A stretch of 64,000 nt of DNA from a bacterium (GTDB taxonomy: Bacteria > Myxococcota > UBA727 > JAUIJE01): the NCBI GenBank assembly GCA_030431455.1, contig JAUIJE010000007.1, positions 186,001-250,000 of the forward strand. The letters are read 5' to 3'. A model generated the notes under the pieces. That model was not told the origin of the DNA, searched no databases, and worked only from the letters and a program-made list of their open reading frames with translations. Position numbers and translations under genes: made by a program. This document shows, piece after piece, positions 26,601-35,239 of this stretch (positions are counted from its first letter, which is position 1; every line of letters begins with the position of its first letter).

Positions 26601-28598
26601 TTACGGGGCTTCGGGCGGGGGACCCAGCTCCTCGGCGAGCAGTTGGTATTCGAGAAGGGCTTTCTCGTTAGCACTGTCGAGGTCGACGGTCTTTTTGTAT
26701 TCGTCCCGGGCGGCCTCTTTTTTGCCCAACTTCTTGTAGAGCGTGGCCAGGTCGTAGTGCGCCTCGGCCATGTCGTTCTGCAGCAGCACCGTCTTCTTCA
26801 GGTATTTCTCGACGTTGGCGATGACCTCGGACGCGGGGATGTCGTCGCGCTGGGACTCGGCCCGGGCCCGGCAGTACCAAGCGAGGGCGAACCGGGGGTC
26901 GTCCTCGAGGGCCCGCTTGAGCTCCTTGATCGCGAGCTTTTGTTTTTTCATGCGCTGGTACTCGCACCCCAAGCGGGTGCGGGCCGCCACGTGGGCGGGG
27001 TCGGCCTTCAGCGCGCGCTTGAGCCGCGCGATGCCCTCGTCGCGGGAGCCGCCGGTGTCGAGGGTGATGCGGGCCAGGCCGTACAGGGCGTCGCTCTGTT
27101 GTTTGTCGATGGACAGCGCCTTGTCGAACGCGCGTTTGGCGTCCCCGGCTTTGCCCCGGTCGAGGTGGTGCATGCCCAGGGCCGCGTGGGCGCGGGCGTC
27201 GTTGGGGGTGAGCTCGACCCCTTTGTCGAGCACCTTGAACGCCTCGAGGGGCTTGCCCGTGCGCAGCAGGAGCTCGGCCAGGAGCTTGCGGGTCTCGAGG
27301 GCGTAGGGGTCCTTTTCCAAGCCGGCCTGGCCCGCGGAGATGGCGCGCCCGAGGTCGCCCTTTGCCGCGCGGTAGGACAGCACGAGCATGAGCTGTTGCA
27401 CGTTGTCTTGCAGCCGGTCATCGGCGTCGACCGCGGCCCAGTACTCGCCCACCGCGAGGTCGATCTTGCCCTGGTCGAGGTACATGTCGCCGATGCGCCG
27501 GTGGGTGGCCGCGTCGTCGGGGTTCATGCGCAGGGCCTGCTTGTAGATGCTCAGGGCCTTCTCTGGCTCTTTGAGCTGGTAGTAGACCTCGCCGAGGTAA
27601 AACTTCGCGTCCGCGTAGTCGGGGTCGATGGCGAGGGTCTTCTCGAAGCTCTGCTCGGCTTGGCGCCACCGGCTCAGCTTGAACGAGGCCAGGCCCCGGT
27701 TGTAGTGCGCGTCGGCGAAGTCCTCTTCGATGGCGAGGGCGTCGTCGAAGGCTTGGATCGCGGGCTCGTTTTTGCCCATCTTGCTCAGGGTCACGCCGAG
27801 GTTGTTGAGGGCCTTGGCCATGCGTTCGTCGCTTTTGGCCGCGGCCTCGAACGCGGCCGCGGCGGCCTTGTAGCGCTCCATCCGGAACAGGACCACGCCG
27901 CGGTTGTAGTGCACCACCGCGTCCTTCGGCGCGGCCTTTTGGGCTTGGGCCAAGACCCCGAGGGCTTCACCGAGCCGCCGGCGGTTGGCGAGCATGCGGG
28001 CCTTTTCGATCAACGCAGGCACATTGTTGGGGTCCAGGGCCAAGGTCCGGGCGTAGGCGCTCTCGGCCTCGTCGAACCGGCCGAGGTCGGTGAACGCGGT
28101 GGCGAGCGCGAGCAACCCGGCCGCGTTCTCGGCGTTCTCGTCGAGCAAGGTCTGGTAAATCTGGTCCGCTTCTTTGTCCCGGCCGAGCCGGGTGAGCATC
28201 CGGGCCACGTCGAGCCGGCCCTCGACCTGTTGCGGCGCGAGGGCCACGGTCTTTTCAAACGCCGCGAGGGCGTCGCTGTACTTGTCCGCGCGCTCCTCGA
28301 TGAGGCCCTTGGCCTGGACCAGCTCCACGTCGTCGGGGGCCTTTTGCAGGGCGATGCCGATCTCTCGTCGGGCCGCGTCGAACTTGTCGAGCTCCGCGTA
28401 CGCCACCGCCAGCAACAACCGGGCGTCGAGGTTGTCTGGCTCGTCGCGCACCATTTGCTCGTAGAGCTTCACGCCTTGGGCGGTGGGGGGCGCTTTTTCG
28501 TCGGCCAGCACCGGGCCCTTCTCGGCGTCGTCTTGGGCCATCGCGGGCGTCGCGGCGCCCACCCAAGCCAACCACATCACTGTGCCGAGTCGCTTCAT
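26601..28598 (-). CDS. Secreted TPR-repeat protein of the Glt-like cluster
   Basis: Signal peptide (LGTVMWLAWVGAATPAMAQ) starting at the ATG 28598, then about 640 residues of back-to-back 34-residue TPR units. I count roughly sixteen, with many exact signatures, for example ADAHYNRGLASFKLSRWRQA, ADAKFYLGEVYYQLKEPEKA and ARAHAALGMHHLDRGKAGDA. It therefore forms a long periplasmic superhelix for protein-protein contacts. The start lies two bases after the stop of the coiled-coil lipoprotein gene. Periplasmic TPR proteins are standard parts of the Glt/Nfs machineries; which Glt protein this corresponds to cannot be decided by eye. Confidence 0.8.
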   Translation of the reverse strand: MKRLGTVMWLAWVGAATPAMAQDDAEKGPVLADEKAPPTAQGVKLYEQMVRDEPDNLDARLLLAVAYAELDKFDAARREIGIALQKAPDDVELVQAKGLIEERADKYSDALAAFEKTVALAPQQVEGRLDVARMLTRLGRDKEADQIYQTLLDENAENAAGLLALATAFTDLGRFDEAESAYARTLALDPNNVPALIEKARMLANRRRLGEALGVLAQAQKAAPKDAVVHYNRGVVLFRMERYKAAAAAFEAAAKSDERMAKALNNLGVTLSKMGKNEPAIQAFDDALAIEEDFADAHYNRGLASFKLSRWRQAEQSFEKTLAIDPDYADAKFYLGEVYYQLKEPEKALSIYKQALRMNPDDAATHRRIGDMYLDQGKIDLAVGEYWAAVDADDRLQDNVQQLMLVLSYRAAKGDLGRAISAGQAGLEKDPYALETRKLLAELLLRTGKPLEAFKVLDKGVELTPNDARAHAALGMHHLDRGKAGDAKRAFDKALSIDKQQSDALYGLARITLDTGGSRDEGIARLKRALKADPAHVAARTRLGCEYQRMKKQKLAIKELKRALEDDPRFALAWYCRARAESQRDDIPASEVIANVEKYLKKTVLLQNDMAEAHYDLATLYKKLGKKEAARDEYKKTVDLDSANEKALLEYQLLAEELGPPPEAP

Positions 28599-28599
28599 A

Positions 28600-29259
28600 T
28601 CAATCCGCCAGGTCGGCCCAGGGCCCGCCGTAGGCACCACCGCTCATCTTCTGCAGCCGCACCGAGAGTTGATTGTACTTGCCGCGGGCCAACTGCATTT
28701 GTTTTTCGAGCTCGTCGAGGGCTTTTTGTTCCTCTTGCTCATCGGCCTCGAGGTCTTTGACCTGCTCGTCGAAGTCCACCACGTCGATGTCCGCGCCCTC
28801 CTCGGGATCGAAGTCTTTCACCAGCCGCGCCTTGGCCCGCTCATACCGGGCCCGCGACGCCCACAGCCGCGACTCGGCGGTGCTGACCTGTTGTTCGCGG
28901 TAGGCGACCTCGGCTTGGCGCAGTTCGATGCGGGCCGCGTTCCACTCGGACAGCGCGTTGATGACCTGGGGCGTGTCGATGGCCGCCCCCGACTCTTTGC
29001 GCGTTTGGATCACGTCGTCGTAGCGCTCGGCCCGCTCGAGGGCGTGCTCGGCGTCCTCGACCGCGCGGCGCGCGTCCTGGATTTCGTCCTTGGCGATGTA
29101 CACGCCGTTTTCGGCATCAAAGAGCAGGAGTTTTTCCTCGTTGGGGATCTGCTCGAGCAGGTCGCGGTCGATGCGGTGCGACAGCCCGAACAAAAAGCAG
29201 CCCGGGGTCGCCCCCACCACGACGACGAGGGCGGCGAGACGAAGGAGCGTGCGGGTCAT
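28600..29259 (-). CDS. Coiled-coil lipoprotein of the Glt-like cluster
   Basis: A 219-aa protein with an excellent ribosome site (GGGAGGTG) and an ATGA overlap with the giant TPR gene. A lipoprotein signal (VVVVGATPGC, Cys21) is followed by nearly continuous helix with heptad character: AKDEIQDARRAVEDAEHALE, RIELRQAEVAYREQQVSTAE and QVKDLEADEQEEQKALDELE. It probably forms a rod anchored in the outer membrane, reaching through the periplasm. A short glycine-rich tail ends the protein. The frame continues to 29763 within the neighbouring gene without sense. By context it is a structural part of the envelope complex. Confidence 0.75.
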   Translation of the reverse strand: MTRTLLRLAALVVVVGATPGCFLFGLSHRIDRDLLEQIPNEEKLLLFDAENGVYIAKDEIQDARRAVEDAEHALERAERYDDVIQTRKESGAAIDTPQVINALSEWNAARIELRQAEVAYREQQVSTAESRLWASRARYERAKARLVKDFDPEEGADIDVVDFDEQVKDLEADEQEEQKALDELEKQMQLARGKYNQLSVRLQKMSGGAYGGPWADLAD

Positions 29260-32200
29260 GAGGCACCTCCCACCCGGATGACGTCGCGGGCGTCCTCGAC
29301 CGCGCCCGACGCGCGTTCGGTGTGCCGCTGGGCTTTGTCCGGGTTGCCGTACGCGGTGTAGAGCGCGGCGAGGTTCTTGTTGGCCGCGGCGTGGTCGCGG
29401 TCGCGCTTGAGCGCATCTTTGAACGCCGCCGCCGCCGCTTGCCGCTGGTTGGTGCCGAAGGTCGCGACCCCGAGCAGGTTGTGCAAGGTCGCGTCCTTGT
29501 CGTTGAGCTCCAGCGCCCGCAACGCGAGCAGCCGCGCGAGGTGGTGGTCCTGGACCGCGATCGCCGAGCGGATGAGCTCCTTGAGCGTGCCCAGGTCTTT
29601 GGGGTTGTTCACGAGCTTTTCTTCGAGCTGTTCGCGGCCGGGAATGGACGCCCCCGACGGCCGGGGGCGTTTTTTGTCCGCGTCCTCGTCGACGGCTTCG
29701 CCGGTCATGCACGCCTTCACGAACCGGTTGAACGCGTCGAGCTCCTTGGCCTTGTCTTGGCACGCGGTGATCGCGTCTTGGGCTTGGGCCCGCAGCGGGT
29801 CCGATCGTTCTTTGAGCGCGGCCCGGTATTGCGCCTCCTCGTCGGGGGTAAGCCCGTCGGGGACCGGGGCCCCGTCGAGGAAGTCCGCGGTCTCGCGGTA
29901 GGCCGCGGCCACCCGGTACAGGCCCCCGAGGGCATAGGTGGGGTCGCCGGCTTGGATCGCCCCCACGTACGCGGCCTCGACCACGCTCAAGGTCTCGAAC
30001 TTGCTCGCGAGCACGTCCCCGTCGTCACCGATGCCGAACTGGATCTGCTCGAACTGTTGCCGCGCGATCTCGCCGATCAGGTACTGCGCCCGGCCGAACC
30101 ACTCGCGCCCGTCGAGCAGGCCCTGCCCTTGGCTGCCGAGCTCGACCGCGCCAGACAGAAAGTCCACCGCGCCTTGGATGTCGCCCTGCTTGAGCGCGAC
30201 CTCGCCGGCGATGGCCCCGGCGAGCACCCCGTGCGCGGGGTGCCCGATGATGTTGAGCGCGGCCGACTCCGCGCGGCGCCAGGCGGTGCCCTCGGCCGCG
30301 GTCTTGGCCAGCAGCGCCTGGTAGCGCGGAATCTGCTCGGGGGCGCCGATGCCGATCAGCTTTTCATAGTCGTTCATGGCCGCGCTGAACTCGCCGAGCT
30401 CGTAGCGGATGGTGGCCGCGGCCTCGAGGAAGTCGGGCGCGCCCTCCCCGTTGGGGTAGCGCAGCGCGTAGTCCTCGTAGTAGCTCGCCGCGGCCTCGAC
30501 CTGGGAGATGCGCAGGGCTTGCTCGGCCAGGCTGGGCAAGACCTCGACCGCGTACTTGGTGTTGCCGTACTCGTCGAGCAGCGGCCGCCCGGCCGCGATC
30601 ATGTCCTGGAAGTTGCGCCGGTCGCGCGCGATCACGAACGCCTGGTGCAAGGCCTTGGCCGCGACCTCGGTGCCCTTTTTCTCGACGATGAAGGTGGCGA
30701 GCGCTTCTTGCACGTTGCCTTCGGCGGCGATGGTCTTGCGGTTGATCTCCTCTTGCTCGGCCTGCTCGGCCATCTTCGCGAACCGCTGCCGGAAGGTCTC
30801 ATCCGCGAGGCGTTTTTCACCCGCGAACTTGCGCGCGGCCTCGGCCAGGCCGGCAAAGTCTTCTTTTTGTGCATAGCTGTCGAGGGCGAGCTCGGCCGCG
30901 GCGGGGGCGTCCTTGGCCCCGGGGTATTCCTGCACAAACGCGGTGAACAGTTCGATCGCTTGCTCGAACTGTCCCTGCTCGTAGTACGCGCGGGCGATGT
31001 TGAACTTCACGTTGGGGGTGTTGCTGTCGGCCGGGTACTCCTGCACGAACAGCGCCCCGATGGACTTGATGCCCTCGCGGGCCATCATCGAGTCAAAGCG
31101 CGAGCCGGTGTCCTCTTTTTTCAAGGCTTCGAAATAGCTGACCACCGCCGAGTACATCGCTTGTTTGCGGTCGGAGTCTTTGCCGGTCTCGGCCGGCCCC
31201 TGGGCCGCGACCTTGGCGGTCACGTCCGGCTTCTTGTCGTCGGGGGCGGCGGCTTTTTCGCCGCCCTTGTCACCGTCTTTTTTGGTCGGGGGCGGCGGCG
31301 CGGGCGCGCCTTTTTTCTCGGCCAAGACGCGCATGACTTTTTCGTACTGTTGCCCGGCGGCGACAAAGTCCTTCGCCTCGAACATCGCCTCGGCGTGGTT
31401 CCACTCCATCTCCAGTCGCTGGGGCGAGTCCTCGAACACGCTCAGGTAGGCCTTGTACGCCCGCGCGGAGCGCTGGAACAGCTCCTGCTCGTTTCGCTCC
31501 TTGGCGCGTTGGTGCAGCCGGGTGGCGAGGTCGCGCGCGAGCTGCTCGAAGTCGTTGACCTGCAGCTTCTGGTCTTCGGAAAAGCGCCAGGAAAACTTCA
31601 GCCGCGCGGACAGGTCCGAGAGCATGACCACGTCGTCGTCGGCGTGGGCCAAGTCCCGGGCTTGGCGGGTGGCCTCGTAGACCTGTTGGGCCCACTCCAG
31701 TTGTCGTTCCAGATCCCCCGACGTGCGGATGAGCTCGCGGTACACGTCGGCGGCTTCTTTGTACATGGTCTTGATCTGGAAGCGGGTCGCGAGGCGTTGC
31801 AGGACCATTTGATATTCCTGGCGCGACTCGGTGATCTCGTCGAAAAAGCCCACCGCGGTCTTCGGGTTGCGCGACTCGGCGTAATAAAACGCGAGGTCCT
31901 TCAGCGCGTCGCGGCGCACGTCGAGCCGGGGCCGCCCATCCGCCCCGCGCTCTTCGCCCGGCTCGAGGGGCGTGGGGGTGCGCACCGCCGCTTCCCAGAG
32001 GTCCACCGCCTTCTTCGGGCTGTCCTTGTTGATGAAGCACCAGCCGAGCTTGTAGCGCGCCATGTTGTGCGCGTAGGTCTCGGGGTTGGCGAGGATGGCG
32101 TTGTAGTTCTTCATCGCCTCGTCGACGTCGCCCTTGTCGAAGTGGTAGTCGCCCATGATCAACCACGCCTCGTAGCGGAAGGTGCTCTTGGGGTGCTTGT

Positions 32201-32711
32201 CGATGAGCTCGCGATAGGTCTTGAGCATGTCGTCGAACTTGCCGAGCTCGCGGAACTCATGGGCGATGAAGAACCGGATCTTGTCGTTGTCCGGGTAGTC
32301 GGGGAACTCGCTGAGGATGCGGCGGTAGATCGCGATCGCTTGGTCCTTGAGCAGCCGGGCCTCGGGGGCGACCACCGCGGTTTTGTCCTCGGCGCCGGCC
32401 TCCTCGAGGATGCGGAAGTAGACCAAGCGGCTCTTTTCGATGTGCAGCTCGGCGAGGCGGAAGTAGAGGTCGGGGAGGTACCGCTCGCCCTTGGCGGTGC
32501 GGATGAGCTCCTTGGTCACGTTGATCGATTTGTCGACCTTGTAGATGTCGCGCTTGAGCCGGGCCAGCTCACGCTGGGACCAGGCCTGTTCGCCCTCTTT
32601 GATCAGGGCCGCGTCATCGCCGCCGCAGGCGGGGGACACGACGACGATGGCGCCGACGAGGGCCGTCCCCACGACCGCGCGGACCACGGATGAGCAGGTT
32701 CGCCATGTCAT
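29256..32711 (-). CDS. Giant TPR-repeat lipoprotein, Glt/Nfs-like periplasmic scaffold
   Basis: About 1151 residues. The ATG at 32711 overlaps the preceding stop (ATGA), with GAGAGG eight bases upstream. The lipoprotein signal ends VVVSPACGG. The body is dominated by TPR-like helical pairs in which several start with a Tyr/Phe-rich pattern, such as LYFRLAELHIEKSRLVYF, KIRFFIAHEFRELGKFDDML, TFRYEAWLIMGDYHFDKGDV and VKFNIARAYYEQGQFEQAIE. A Lys/Pro/Ala low-complexity linker lies near the middle. The last TPR (ATLHNLLGVATFGTNQRQAA) is canonical. Size, export and neighbours recall the large TPR proteins (GltD/GltE class) of myxobacterial gliding and sporulation clusters. Confidence 0.75.
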   Translation of the reverse strand: MTWRTCSSVVRAVVGTALVGAIVVVSPACGGDDAALIKEGEQAWSQRELARLKRDIYKVDKSINVTKELIRTAKGERYLPDLYFRLAELHIEKSRLVYFRILEEAGAEDKTAVVAPEARLLKDQAIAIYRRILSEFPDYPDNDKIRFFIAHEFRELGKFDDMLKTYRELIDKHPKSTFRYEAWLIMGDYHFDKGDVDEAMKNYNAILANPETYAHNMARYKLGWCFINKDSPKKAVDLWEAAVRTPTPLEPGEERGADGRPRLDVRRDALKDLAFYYAESRNPKTAVGFFDEITESRQEYQMVLQRLATRFQIKTMYKEAADVYRELIRTSGDLERQLEWAQQVYEATRQARDLAHADDDVVMLSDLSARLKFSWRFSEDQKLQVNDFEQLARDLATRLHQRAKERNEQELFQRSARAYKAYLSVFEDSPQRLEMEWNHAEAMFEAKDFVAAGQQYEKVMRVLAEKKGAPAPPPPTKKDGDKGGEKAAAPDDKKPDVTAKVAAQGPAETGKDSDRKQAMYSAVVSYFEALKKEDTGSRFDSMMAREGIKSIGALFVQEYPADSNTPNVKFNIARAYYEQGQFEQAIELFTAFVQEYPGAKDAPAAAELALDSYAQKEDFAGLAEAARKFAGEKRLADETFRQRFAKMAEQAEQEEINRKTIAAEGNVQEALATFIVEKKGTEVAAKALHQAFVIARDRRNFQDMIAAGRPLLDEYGNTKYAVEVLPSLAEQALRISQVEAAASYYEDYALRYPNGEGAPDFLEAAATIRYELGEFSAAMNDYEKLIGIGAPEQIPRYQALLAKTAAEGTAWRRAESAALNIIGHPAHGVLAGAIAGEVALKQGDIQGAVDFLSGAVELGSQGQGLLDGREWFGRAQYLIGEIARQQFEQIQFGIGDDGDVLASKFETLSVVEAAYVGAIQAGDPTYALGGLYRVAAAYRETADFLDGAPVPDGLTPDEEAQYRAALKERSDPLRAQAQDAITACQDKAKELDAFNRFVKACMTGEAVDEDADKKRPRPSGASIPGREQLEEKLVNNPKDLGTLKELIRSAIAVQDHHLARLLALRALELNDKDATLHNLLGVATFGTNQRQAAAAAFKDALKRDRDHAAANKNLAALYTAYGNPDKAQRHTERASGAVEDARDVIRVGGAS

Positions 32712-34351
32712 TGGAACAACCTCTCGCCGAAGCATCGGTTGTCGATGCGGAACCGGTAGTTGTGCAGCTCGTCGTTCCAGTATTCACCATTGAACTGGTA
32801 GTAGACTTGTTTGCTCCCCAGCGGGATGGGCTCGTCGAAGTCGACGACCTTTTTCTGTTCGCCGCTTTTCACCCGGCGGAACACCTCCAGCGAAATCTCG
32901 TAGTCGAGCAAGCGGGCTTGCTCTTCGTAGTCGAGCAGCTCCTCGGCCACCGCTTGCGCTTCGTCCTTCACGATGCGCTCGAGCTTGCGCACGACCTCCT
33001 TGATCTTCAGGTCGTAAATCCGCGCGAGGTGTTTCTTGAGGGGGCCGTTGTCCAGGCCTTGCACGACGGTGCGTTCGCGCTGGAGGGAGCGCAGGTATTT
33101 GAGCACCCGCTTGGGCCCGCGCCGCTGGACCGCGGCGCGCCGAATCACGGGGTCGGTGAGCGGGTCACGGCTCTGCTTGAGCTGGTTGAGGTTGCTGCCG
33201 TACCGCCGCAAGAACTCGCGGGACGCGCCCTTGGCCGCGGCGTAGTGACAAAGCCCTTGGTAGGCGAGCGCCTTGAGGATGAAGCGCTCGGGCTTGAAGT
33301 ACCGGCGGTAGCTGGGCGCGTCGAGCGACAACAGGATGCCGAGGGTGCCGCGGAAGTCCCCCGCGTAGTACCGCGACCAGGCCTTTTCCAAGAACAGGTT
33401 GGCCTCTTCGCGCGACAAGAACGGCACTTCGATCTTGTTGTACGACTCGAGCGCCTCCTTGTAGCGGCCCTCCTCGAAGTGCAGCCGCGCCACCGTGCGC
33501 CAGGCGTCGTTGCGCAGCTCGAAGTCGAGGTCCTTGCTGTCCGCGACCTCGGCCAGCTTCTTGAGGGCCTCTTCCCGCTGTTCACGTTTTTTCTGGCTGG
33601 ACTTGTCGTGGGTCGCGGTGAGGGTGGTGATGGCCTCGGCGTAGATCGCGCGCTGGATGTATTTCACCGCCAAGGGGCTCTTGGCCTCGTCGACCTGGGC
33701 CAACCATTGGAAGTGCCGCTGCGACCATTTTTCACGTTGTTGCAGCAGGTCGCGCCGCCCCTGGTGAAACTCGATGAAGGTCCGGACATCGGGGGGCAGC
33801 GTGCCGAACTCGCTGGAGGCGAGCAGGTCGACCACCAATGTCTCTTCATCGTACGGCTTGGTGGTCATGATCAGCTCCAGCGAGCGCAGCGCGTCGGGGA
33901 GGATCTCAGGCCGTTTCTGTTCTTTGATGACGTTGTAGAGGTACTCGACCGCGGCGTGGGTCAGCCCCATGCGTTCGAAGTTCTTGGCCAGGAAATATTC
34001 GGCCCACTCGTACTGGTCGGCGGTGGGGTCGTTGCCGTCGAGGTACTGGTACAACAAGCGGGCGGCCTCGCCCTCGGCCCCGGACTTGTAGGCCGCGACC
34101 CCTTCCTCGAAGAGTTTTTCGGGGGCCTTGGCCGGCTCCTCGGGGGCGGCGTCGGCGGCGCCTTCGGCCGCGGGGGCGTCGTCGCCCGCCGGGGTCGCAC
34201 CCTCCCCCGCGGGCGGGGCGTCCGGCGGGGCCTCGTCGGTGGACGGAGCGGTGTCCTCGGCTCCGGCTTCGCCGTCGTCCTGCGCGGACGCGGTGGCGAA
34301 CGCGCCGGGGGCAGCGAGCAAAAGCCACAACAGGGCGAAGGCGCGCACCAT
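32708..34351 (-). CDS. Secreted TPR-type protein of the Glt-like cluster
   Basis: Starts at an ATG that shares its first base with the preceding stop (TGATG), indicating translational coupling. A signal peptide (AFALLWLLLAAPGAFATASA) leads to a ~60-residue acidic Pro/Ala linker, then a helical domain with TPR-like pairs: LFEEGVAAYKSGAEGEAARL, WAEYFLAKNFERMGLTHAAV, AVKYIQRAIYAEAITTLTAT, RLHFEEGRYKEALESYNKIE. The C-terminal 90 residues change to a charged helix and an aromatic beta-like end (YYQFNGEYWNDELHNYRFRI). Predicted length 547 aa. It resembles periplasmic GltC-type proteins in size, export and position, but this is an inference from context. Confidence 0.72.
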   Translation of the reverse strand: MVRAFALLWLLLAAPGAFATASAQDDGEAGAEDTAPSTDEAPPDAPPAGEGATPAGDDAPAAEGAADAAPEEPAKAPEKLFEEGVAAYKSGAEGEAARLLYQYLDGNDPTADQYEWAEYFLAKNFERMGLTHAAVEYLYNVIKEQKRPEILPDALRSLELIMTTKPYDEETLVVDLLASSEFGTLPPDVRTFIEFHQGRRDLLQQREKWSQRHFQWLAQVDEAKSPLAVKYIQRAIYAEAITTLTATHDKSSQKKREQREEALKKLAEVADSKDLDFELRNDAWRTVARLHFEEGRYKEALESYNKIEVPFLSREEANLFLEKAWSRYYAGDFRGTLGILLSLDAPSYRRYFKPERFILKALAYQGLCHYAAAKGASREFLRRYGSNLNQLKQSRDPLTDPVIRRAAVQRRGPKRVLKYLRSLQRERTVVQGLDNGPLKKHLARIYDLKIKEVVRKLERIVKDEAQAVAEELLDYEEQARLLDYEISLEVFRRVKSGEQKKVVDFDEPIPLGSKQVYYQFNGEYWNDELHNYRFRIDNRCFGERLFQ

Positions 34352-35073
34352 CAGTCCAACCACAGGAAGATGGGGAAGTTGAACGAGACCGCTGCGCCCA
34401 AATACACGAGGTTCTCGAGGCGGGCGTTGGGGTCGGCCAAGGGGTTGTCGGCGGGGAGGATGAGGTCGAGGTAGGGAATCCCGTTGAACAGGATGTAGTG
34501 GCGCATGTCGAAGCGGATGCTCAGCGACTCGAAGAGGAAGAAACGAATGCCCGCGCCGTACCCGGGCCCGGGCCAGAACGCGACGTTGGGGAACTCGCCG
34601 ACCCCGGCCACCGCGAAGCCGCCGTTGAAGTAAATTTCATTGTAGATGAGCAGCCGGTTGAACAGCGACAGCTTCCCGTAGATCGGCTTCATGATGTAGT
34701 TGGTCTCAAGGAAACCAAAGATCTGTTCGAGCCCCCGGGCGTCGGGTTGGACCCCGAAGTTTTCGATGAGTTGGCGCCGCAGGTCGGTGTCGATGTTGTA
34801 GCTGTACGAGACGCTGCCGATCTCCCACGCGTGAAAGTCGTTGAAGTGCAGCGTGTAGCGGAAGGTCCCGGTCGCGCCTTTGTAGAACGCGTCGAGTGGC
34901 AACGTGCCCGCCTGCAAGGTGAACTCGTGGCCCATGTTGAACTTGCGGTTCTGGATGACCACGGCGTAGCCACCGATTTCCTCGTCGTCATATTGGGCAT
35001 AGGCGCCGGATGCGCCCAAGACGGTGACGGCGACGAGGCAGGTGGCGGCGAAGGAACGGAACGAAGATCGCAT
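34351..35073 (-). CDS. Outer-membrane beta-barrel protein of the Glt-like cluster
   Basis: Signal peptide (CLVAVTVLGASGAYAQ) followed by a ~215-residue barrel with alternating strands and turns: HEFTLQAGTLPLDAFYKGAT, AWEIGSVSYSYNIDTDLR, LLIYNEIYFNGGFAVAGVG, GAGIRFFLFESLSIRFDMR and VYLGAAVSFNFPIFLWLD. It belongs, by appearance, to the outer-membrane barrel group widespread in Myxococcota that includes members of gliding (GltA/B/H) and spore-coat systems. Length 240 aa. About 165 bases separate it from the FHA gene upstream, enough for an internal promoter. It would be the outer-membrane end of the complex. Confidence 0.75.
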   Translation of the reverse strand: MRSSFRSFAATCLVAVTVLGASGAYAQYDDEEIGGYAVVIQNRKFNMGHEFTLQAGTLPLDAFYKGATGTFRYTLHFNDFHAWEIGSVSYSYNIDTDLRRQLIENFGVQPDARGLEQIFGFLETNYIMKPIYGKLSLFNRLLIYNEIYFNGGFAVAGVGEFPNVAFWPGPGYGAGIRFFLFESLSIRFDMRHYILFNGIPYLDLILPADNPLADPNARLENLVYLGAAVSFNFPIFLWLD

Positions 35074-35239
35074 TCAACTCCCCAATTCGGCGTCGACACT
35101 ACCGCAGAACCCGATCCAGTTTCGACCTGTCGCGGGGCAATTTCTCAACAGAATTCGGGGACATGCCGTGCGCGCACCGCGCCCGCGATGACGGGTGGTC
35201 ACCGCCTGGCCCAGCGTCGCCTGGACCGCAGGTCGTCGC

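Noticed and set aside
29322-32693. Rightward open frame of 1123 codons
   Set aside because: It is the exact antisense of the giant TPR lipoprotein, consists of Val/Leu/Gly/Arg-rich shadow sequence and has no motif; long antisense frames are expected at this GC content.
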